Below, in pieces: positions 58,599 to 64,000 of a stretch of DNA of 64,000 nt. The stretch lies in contig NC_021679.1 of assembly GCF_000247815.1 (NCBI RefSeq), positions 37,539,302 to 37,603,301 of the forward strand, in the 5' to 3' direction. The notes under the pieces were generated by a model that was given only the letters and a program-made list of their open reading frames with translations, did not search any database and was not told the DNA's origin. This stretch comes from Ficedula albicollis. Its lineage: Eukaryota > Chordata > Aves > Passeriformes > Muscicapidae. The position numbers and the translations under genes are program-made. The number at the start of each line of letters is the position of its first letter. Position 1 is the stretch's first letter.

Positions 58599-61500
58599 TA
58601 AAATTACATCATCCCATGGGAGATGCTCCACCCAGGGGGAGGAGCCAAGCCTTTCCTACCCAGATAAAAACTGAGATTTGGAACACCAGAGCAGCCCTTC
58701 CCCACTGGTTTCCAGAGGACAAGATCTACCAGACCTTTGTATAGGATCACTGCTTCAACAGAACCACTTCATCTGGACTGCTACCACCACCAACCAGTGG
58801 GGTGTCAGGTTGGATTCTGACTCTGTCAGTGGTTTTTCTTTTGTACTATTACATGTATTTTATTTTTCTCTTTTTTCCTGTTAAATGGTACTTCTGACTT
58901 GGGGTCTCTCACTGGTTTTGCTTTCAAAACCATTCCACTGTGTTCCACCCACCGAGCTGATGTTCTCCTGGTTGCGTTTGGCTCTCTCCATCTCCGGGGT
59001 CAGCGGGGTCGGAGTTCCCTTGGCCATGTGCTCCTTGTACAGCACCTGCAGGGCACAAGCACAGCTCAGACTGCAGGAATTCCAGCTTTTCCTGGGAGTG
59101 GGGTTAATGTTCAAGCAAACCCAGCTCTGCAGAGTGGAGATCTGGGGAAACAAAGCAGCTGAAACGTTATTGGCAAAAGGTAAAAAAAAAAATAAATTAA
59201 AAATCAAAGGGAAAATAGGCAAAAATAAGGAAAACTGGGAAAATAAGGCAGAATTAGGTGGAGTTTGGCTGAGGATGGTTATTTTTGACACAAGGTGCTT
59301 GGCAGTACCGAGCTGATTTGTTCCTGGTTCCGCTTGACTCTCTCCATCTCCGGGGTGACCGGGCTGGGAGTGGCTTTCCCTAAACCTTCCCTGTATGCAA
59401 CCTACAGACCACAAAGGAACTCAGTCACCAGGGCAGAACCCCACAACTGGGATGTTACTGGGTTTTACACTCAACACCAGCCGTTAGCAAAGGGGAGAAA
59501 AAAGGAAAAATCGTATTAACAAGTTAACGAGGAAAAAAAAAAATCCCTTAAGATTACAGTACTCAAGAGGTGACTTTTAAAAGAAAAAAATTAGAGGGTT
59601 AACTAAAACCAGGCAGAGTGAGGTTATTCAGAAAGGCTCCATGACATCCTGTGGTGTTAAGCACTGCAGTTTAGGGAGGTTTGGGAAGGGCTTTTCCCGG
59701 GGCAATACCGAGCTAATCTGCTCCTGGTTGCGTTTGACTCGCTCCATCTCGGGGGTGACGGGCGTGGGGGTCGCCTGCCCCACGTTCTCTTTGTACAACA
59801 CCTGCGGGACACAGAACAGCGAGCCCGGCTCTCAAACGGCCCCAAAGCACCGCGGCTGCGACAGAAATTATTAGTTTGTTACCGGATTTCAAAACAAAGG
59901 TTTTAGTGCTGCCAGGAGGGGTGAGGAACAGGGGGAGGAAAACTGGGATTTGGGGTTAAGGGCTCTATCCAGGTGACGGGGGCTCAGCAAGTGCCTCTGG
60001 CTCTAAAAAGCTCTTTAAGAAATGCTTTATCTGTTTTTGTTGGTTTTTTTCAATCTATATTTGAAGCAATTCCTGAAGTTTTTGGGAGGCAGGTGGGAAT
60101 TTTGTTGCTACGCTGCCCCAGATTATGATGCGTGTTTTTCCTTGAAGTCAAATCCAATGAAAGGTAAACACTAAACACAGAGAGGAACCTGGATATCCCT
60201 GGAAAACCTGGGCTAGTGGGAGGTAATGAAATGAATTTCATGTCCCTTCTGACCCAAACATTCCCTGATCCCCACCAAGAGATCCAGATTTTTGAGATGC
60301 TCTGGATAGAACCCACAAATTCACAAACAGAACCATAAAATTCTGGATCACACCGTTAACACCAAAGCAATTTGGGTTTAGAAGGAGCAATTAATGTGCA
60401 GGAAAAATAAGAAATATGTCTATTTTTAAATTAAAACCAGCTCTGAGTGGGAGTTAGGCTGTTACTTGATTAAGTTGAAGCACAAAGGAAAGCAGAAATT
60501 CCTGGGAAGGTACCGAGCTAATGATCTCTTGATTGCGTTTGACTCTCTCCATCTCGGGGGTGATGGGGGTCGGGGTCACCTTCCCCACATTTTCCTTGTA
60601 CAAAACCTACAGGATACAAAGGGAGTATCCAAAAGTCATTGAAAAGAAAAATAAAAACAATTTAAAAAACAACCAGAAAGCAGGGCAGACAAACTGAGTT
60701 AGGGCTGGGGCACAGGAGGAGAAACTGGAGCTTTGCCATTAATTTGGGATGCAGGAATGGGCCCTGGCTGGAATCATCGACATCAAAGCACAGCTGGAGT
60801 AAGAAAAGGTTAAAAAGATTAATCAGAACAACAGCATTCATGCCCTAAAAGGGATTTTTTTTCTAGTAAAACCCTGTCTGGGGCAGCGTTAAAGAGAAGA
60901 AGTTAAAGGTTTGTGAGCACGGGCGGGGCCTCGGGGCAGAGGCATTTCAGGGGTTAATAAACGCGGATTAAACACTTCACTCGGGTTTTTAGGAACTTTC
61001 GTGAGCACGGGCGGGGCCGCGGGGCAGAGGCATTTCAGGGGTTAATAAGCGCGGGTTAAACACTTCACTCGGGTTTTTAGGAACTTTTCCTGGTGGAAAT
61101 ACCGAGCTAATGATCTCCTGATTGCGTTTGACTCTCTCCATCTCGGGAGTGACGGGGGTGGGGGTGGCTTTCCCTATGTTTTCCTTGTACAACACCTGCG
61201 GGATGAGAGAGAGGAGCCAGAGAAAGCCACAGTCAGTAAAAGCTCTCCCAACATTTTCCTTTTTTTCCTTGGATTTAGGCCCCCAAGTGGTTTTAAAGCA
61301 GGTCCTGGGCACTGTTTTAGTAGAGGAGTAGTTTGGCAGCCTGGCTTGAAGTGATAAATGGGGTAAGTACTGCATCAAAGAGCACAAAATCCTGCTGGAG
61401 GGGCTGAGCAGGGCAAGAAAACTCAATTAACTGCTTGAAAATAAATGGCAGCAGCACTGCAGAGAAAAGGAGAGGAGTTTGAGTGGGTTTAGGATTAGAT

Positions 61501-62312
61501 CAGGAAGTTAAAATCACTCTTAAAACCAAGATCAACTCAACCGAGTTAACATTTCAGTGAGGAGTGAGCCCTGCTCTGCAGCGTTACTTTGGGACAAATC
61601 CTTCTCCAAACGGTTAAAAAGGGGCCTTGAGAGAGTTAAAAAGTTTCAGCTCTGGCTTTAAAGAGTTAAAAGGAAGTTTTTCTCTGGCAAAGTACCGAGC
61701 TGCAAATCTCCTGGTTGCGTTTGACCCTCTCCATCTCGGGGGTGACAGGAGTGGGGGTCCCTGTCCCCACGCTCTCTTTGTACAAGACCTGCGCAACAAG
61801 AAACCGTCCAAACCCATCAGCGACCCCCAAAATCCATTAACGCCAACATTTCCTGCGGAATGGGAGCTTTTAAACCCCCTGAGAAGCCACACCCTCCCTC
61901 TTCCATGGTTAAAAGAAAGCATGAAGAATTTTAGATATTAAAAAAAAAAAAAAAATCGCGTATCAAGGGAACAAAACGGTTAAAAATACTCAGAACAACG
62001 AAAACGCGAATAATTCAGAATAAAGCAAACATTTGTAAATAATTCAGAATAGCGTCAATATCTGTAAATAATTCCATCAGCGAAGAAGAGGGAGGTCAGT
62101 AAGGTGGGGAAGGCAGTGGGATGTGTTTGTTTACGAGTGGATGAGGAGGATTGTGGATTTTGAAGGCAGGTTAAGGAGCAGTGGCAGAGTGAAGGGGAAG
62201 CTCCTGCTGCCCGCACTACCGAGCTGAGCTGCTCCTGGTTGCGTTTGACCCGTTCCAGCTCGGGTGTGACCGGGATCGGGGTGCCCGTGCCCAGCTCCTC
62301 CCGGTACAGAAC
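53399..62312 (-). CDS. NEB: Nebulin (NEB), 3' end: 13 exons to the stop codon
   Basis: Giant actin-binding protein of skeletal muscle that runs along the thin filament, with its C-terminus in the Z-disc. On the minus strand, exons in transcript order: 62312-62220, 61788-61696, 61195-61103, 60606-60514, 59801-59709, 59401-59309, 59045-58953, 58025-57918, 57671-57488, 56978-56886, 55885-55733, 54873-54697, 53572-53399. The first seven are 93-bp nebulin-repeat exons; then further repeats, a Ser-rich linker and the SH3 domain, ending with TGA at 53401-53399. Phases agree throughout, provided a 67-bp artefact in the 54697-54873 exon is removed. The rest of the gene lies beyond the right edge. The frame of the terminal exon alone cannot tell NEB from its paralogue nebulette, but the multiple Z-disc exons and the RIF1 neighbour decide for NEB. 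Confidence 0.95.
53735..54545. repeat. 21-bp minisatellite in NEB last intron
   Basis: About 22 near-perfect 21-bp units of TTTCCAAGTGCCAATTCAAGA alternate regularly between AAGA and ACGA endings (a 42-bp superunit) to about 54205, then degenerate units continue to 54545. Because 21 is a multiple of three, every frame without a stop stays open, giving spurious FPSANSR (+) and LELALGN (-) proteins. Confidence 0.95.
54697..54873 (-). CDS. NEB: NEB penultimate exon, broken by a 67-bp poly-G insertion
   Basis: Acceptor GTCCCCAG|TG at 54873, donor GCCGGG|GTGAGT at 54697. It encodes [20 protein letters not shown], then QQTT and PSQPSTAG, very close to the mammalian sequence. In this assembly a 25-bp exon segment occurs twice (54775-54799 and 54842-54866) with Gs between. 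The 67-bp excess breaks the frame; without it the exon is 110 bp and phases fit both neighbours. I treat the break as an assembly error, not a mutation. Confidence 0.9.
54798..54841 (+). repeat. Poly-G run, 44 nt, inside a NEB exon
   Basis: Pure G between two copies of CAGCTCCACCGTCTTCACCT plus GCCGG. It interrupts the coding sequence of the penultimate NEB exon. Confidence 0.92.
54890..55600. repeat. GTGGGGTTATTATGGGATTG minisatellite ending in 49-bp array
   Basis: Degenerate TGTGGGGTTATTATGGGAT/AAAGATCATT units (54890-55320) lead into five to six nearly identical 49-bp units (TGCGTGG at 55351, 55400, 55449, 55498, 55547). It lies in a NEB intron and is strongly G-rich on +. Confidence 0.9.
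55733..55885 (-). CDS. NEB: NEB Ser-rich linker exon
   Basis: A 153-bp exon (acceptor CCTCCCCAG|TG, donor CACAG|GTACAG). It encodes [20 protein letters not shown] then an acidic [10 protein letters not shown] stretch and YYSNGGFF. The [12 protein letters not shown] block is the conserved phosphorylatable Ser-rich region before the nebulin SH3 domain. Confidence 0.92.
55905..56220. repeat. About 20-bp minisatellite GATCTCAGTCAGCACCCTGG, split by poly-G
   Basis: Units alternate CAGCACCCTGG and CAGAACACTGG after GGATCTCAGT or GGACCTCAGT. Poly-G (56055-56132) sits directly after one TCAG and resumes in another unit. NEB intron. Confidence 0.9.
56055..56132 (+). repeat. Poly-G run, 78 nt
   Basis: Pure G inside the GATCTCAGTCAG minisatellite of a NEB intron. 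Confidence 0.9.
56680..56820. repeat. Two-copy direct repeat in NEB intron
   Basis: GAGGAGCAGCTACAGCAAAT then TTCTCCTCT...GGGGAGTCTCAGCTCTGT occurs at about 56693 and 56754 (61-bp period). Confidence 0.85.
56886..56978 (-). CDS. NEB: NEB exon with [15 protein letters not shown] motif
   Basis: A 93-bp exon (acceptor CCCTGCAG|GG, donor CTCAG|GTGTGT). It encodes [20 protein letters not shown] then [10 protein letters not shown], strongly conserved between nebulin and nebulette at the end of the repeat region. It is 93 bp by coincidence: its phase (2/1) differs from that of the phase-0 repeat exons. Confidence 0.92.
57064..57180 (+). mobile_element. CR1 3' fragment in NEB intron
   Basis: GGCTGGACAGGGCTTGGAGT, GCTGGGATAGTGGAAAGTGT and CCTGCCCATGGCAGGGTGGG are CR1 3'-end phrases, followed by ACCCCAAACCAGTCTGGAATTC. 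Confidence 0.8.
57488..57671 (-). CDS. NEB: NEB repeat exon (about 61 codons)
   Basis: A 184-bp exon, acceptor AATTGCAG|GTG, donor CTCACAG|GTCAGG. It encodes [20 protein letters not shown] then [20 protein letters not shown] and ends in a charged [13 protein letters not shown] tail. Two simple nebulin repeats are visible, with Tyr at the usual KYHEDFEK and SYRG positions. Confidence 0.92.
57918..58025 (-). CDS. NEB: NEB repeat exon (36 codons)
   Basis: A 108-bp phase-0 exon encoding [20 protein letters not shown] then [16 protein letters not shown]. One nebulin repeat following the run of 31-codon exons. Donor CACT|GTAAGA, acceptor CTGGCAG|GTT. Confidence 0.93.
58504..58597 (+). repeat. Poly-G run, 94 nt
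   Basis: Pure G between a NEB intron segment and an LTR-like element. No clear flank duplication. Confidence 0.88.
58598..58920 (+). mobile_element. LTR-like element in NEB intron
   Basis: It starts ATAAAATTACATCATCCCAT, has a TATA-like CAGATAAAAACTGAG (around 58660), then CCACTGGTTTCCAGAGGACA, ACCAGTGGGGTGTCAGGTTG and a T-rich end with CTCTCACTGGTTTTGC. I recognise this type of sequence from passerine genomes as a repeated LTR, but cannot name the family with certainty. Left end may be cut by poly-G. Confidence 0.5.
58953..59045 (-). CDS. NEB: NEB 31-codon Z-disc exon 7 (most 3')
   Basis: Phase-0, 93 bp. Encodes [20 protein letters not shown] then [11 protein letters not shown]. It differs from the others by HMAK in place of NVGK and RAKRNQ in place of RVKRNQ. 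It lies about 40 bp beyond an LTR-like insertion. Confidence 0.94.
59309..59401 (-). CDS. NEB: NEB 31-codon Z-disc exon 6
   Basis: Phase-0, 93 bp. Encodes [20 protein letters not shown] then [11 protein letters not shown]. It is divergent at the start (VAYREGLG) and has TPSP instead of TPTP. Confidence 0.94.
59709..59801 (-). CDS. NEB: NEB 31-codon Z-disc exon 5
   Basis: Phase-0, 93 bp. Encodes [20 protein letters not shown] then [11 protein letters not shown]. Close to the consensus, with Gln after VG. Richer in CpG than its neighbours. Confidence 0.94.
60185..60275 (+). mobile_element. Diverged CR1-like fragment in NEB intron
   Basis: ATATCCCTGGAAAACCTGGG, CTAGTGGGAGGTAATGAAAT and CATGTCCCTTCTGACCCAAA resemble a decayed CR1 3' end. 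Confidence 0.45.
60514..60606 (-). CDS. NEB: NEB 31-codon Z-disc exon 4
   Basis: Phase-0, 93 bp. Encodes [20 protein letters not shown] then [11 protein letters not shown]. Shares the EIISS end and TAATGATCTC region with the next upstream exon. Confidence 0.94.
60913..61088. repeat. 88-bp tandem duplication beside a NEB Z-disc exon
   Basis: GTGAGCACGGGCGGGGCC through AGGAACTTT(T)C is present at 60913 and 61001 with few differences. The second copy ends 14 bp before the exon at 61103, i.e. just after its donor in transcript direction. Confidence 0.88.
61103..61195 (-). CDS. NEB: NEB 31-codon Z-disc exon 3
   Basis: Phase-0, 93 bp. Encodes [20 protein letters not shown] then [11 protein letters not shown]. 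Just downstream in transcript direction (60913-61088) is a two-copy 88-bp intronic repeat. Confidence 0.94.
61696..61788 (-). CDS. NEB: NEB 31-codon Z-disc exon 2
   Basis: Phase-0, 93 bp. Encodes [20 protein letters not shown] then [11 protein letters not shown]. It is the only member with a cysteine. Confidence 0.94.
62220..62312 (-). CDS. NEB: NEB 31-codon Z-disc exon 1 (most 5' in window)
   Basis: Phase-0, 93 bp. Encodes [20 protein letters not shown] then [11 protein letters not shown]. The most divergent of the seven (REELG, TPIP, PELE). The next upstream exon is not found in the remaining 1.7 kb, which is repetitive intron. Confidence 0.93.
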
Positions 62313-62618
62313 CTGCGGGAGAACAGCGGGGTCAGGGGTGGGGGGGGGGAAAAACGAGACGTGGAGATGGGGCTGGGACAGAAATCTGGGATGGGAGGGA
62401 GGGAAAAAATCCTCATCCGAACACCTGGACACAAACCAGGGCGGTAAAAGCTGTGAAAGCATCAAAAAAAAAAAAAACAACCAACAAATAAAGAACAAAT
62501 GAATAAATAAATATGTAAAGAAATAAATAAAGAAATAAATAAATAAATAAACAAACAAATAAAGAACTCTGGTTCCCCTCCCAGCCCAGCACATCCCAGC
62601 GCTGCCACGCCCAGCCAA

Positions 62619-62835
<217 letters not shown>

Positions 62836-63386
62836 ACAAAAAAAAAAAAAAAAAAATCCTGGTTCCCCTCCCAGCCCAGCGCTGCCACGCCCAGCCAAGG
62901 TTTAGTTCTGGAGTGTAAAATGAGGAAAATTGGGAAAATTCACTCCAGGGAAGAAAACTAAACGTGGGAATAAATAAGGAGAATAGGGTGGGATTTTAAG
63001 AGTTAAAAAGAAGAATTATTGGGGCTAAGTAAGGAAAACAGGGTGGGGTTTTATGAGATAAAAAGAAGGATTGTTTGGGCTAAATAAGGAAAATAGAGTG
63101 GGTTTTTAAGAGTTAAAAAAAAAACAAAAAAAGGATTGTTGGGACTAAATAAGGAAAAAAATCAAGTCACAGATGGGGAAAAAGCAGGACGTGGAACCTG
63201 GGCTGGGACAGAAATCTGGGATGGGAGGGAGAATGAAATCCTGATCCAAACACCTGGACACAAAACAGGGCGGTAAAAGCTGTGAAAGCATCAAAAAAAC
63301 CCCAACAAATAAAGAATAAATAAATAAATAAACCGTAAATACATACAAACAAATAAAGAAAGAACAAAAAAAAAAAAAAAAAAAAA

Positions 63387-63413
63387 GGGGGGGGGGGGGG
63401 GGGGGGGGGGGGG
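63387..63413 (+). repeat. Poly-G run, 27 nt, between two GAAC-A tracts
   Basis: GAAC plus a long A-tract occurs immediately on both sides of G27, again a duplicated flank. Confidence 0.88.
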
Positions 63414-63790
63414 AACAAAAAAAAAAAAAAAAAAATCCTGGTTCCCCTCCCAGCCCAGCGCTGCCACGCCCAGCCAAGGTTTAGTTCTGGAGTGTAAAAT
63501 GAGGAAAATTGGGAAAATTCACTCCAGGGAAGAAAACTAAACGTGGGAATAAATAAGGAGAATAGGGTGGGATTTTAAGAGTTAAAAAGAAGAATTATTG
63601 AAGCTAATAAGGAAACCGGGGTGGGTTTTAAGTTTAAAAAAAAACAGGATTGGTTGGTATCAATAAGGCAAACAGAGTGGGATTTTAAGAGTTAAAAAAA
63701 GGATTTTTTTTTTTTTTATTTTTTTTTTTTTTTTTGGGGGGACTGATTAAGGAAAACAGGGTGGGTTTTTAAGAGTTAAAAAAAGGCAAT

Positions 63791-64000
63791 CACACTCCAA
63801 AGTGTGGGATTCAATTACTAAAATAATCTAATTAAAAAGAAAGGCAGTAAGAACAATGTAAGCAATAATTATGAAGGAAAAAAATTCTGAGAGGCACCAG
63901 GATATTATTTTTTCGGTAAGTTGATTATAAGGAAATAAGAATATTGTTTGGTTGGTTAAAAATATTTTTTAATTGATTAAAGGGGATTTTTTTTGGCATT
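63791..64000 (-). other. NEB intron, window edge: nothing recognised
   Basis: AT-rich intronic sequence to the right boundary. The next NEB exon lies outside the window. Confidence 0.7.

Overview
This is a vertebrate nuclear window, almost certainly from a bird and probably a songbird. The bird call rests on several 3' ends of CR1-type LINEs (one ends in the typical ATTCTGTGATTCTATGA motif), many short minisatellites, compact introns and the gene content. The passerine part is inference.

Three genes lie in the order TNFAIP6 (+), RIF1 (+), NEB (-), the same order and orientation as on human chromosome 2q23. (1) 6-19376: TNFAIP6/TSG-6, all six coding exons, 271 codons, with signal peptide, Link module and CUB domain. 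(2) About 22,000-51,660: RIF1, 34 coding exons (24318-50587) that join in frame into about 2,228 residues. The exon with the start codon is missing and probably lies under a poly-G block in the CpG-rich promoter. (3) 62312 down to 53399: the 3' end of nebulin (NEB), 13 exons: seven consecutive 93-bp Z-disc repeat exons, further nebulin repeats, a Ser-rich linker and the terminal SH3 domain. RIF1 and NEB converge tail to tail, with a minisatellite between their coding ends.

The three genes are neighbours by ancestry, not parts of one pathway: secreted hyaluronan-binding inflammatory protein, nuclear replication-timing and repair protein, and sarcomere thin-filament ruler.

The most striking non-genic signal is 14 pure G-runs (15 to 4,469 nt, about 9.8 kb or 15% of the window), all G and never C on this strand. 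Several are bracketed by exact 25-29 bp direct repeats of unique sequence, two of them at or in coding exons. In NEB, removing one repeat copy plus the G-run restores the reading frame exactly. I read these as unmerged contig ends with poly-G tails, i.e. assembly artefacts that hide real sequence, including RIF1's first coding exon. The rest is introns with minisatellites, CR1 fragments and a few LTR-like pieces. I found no CRISPR array, operon or new molecular system.
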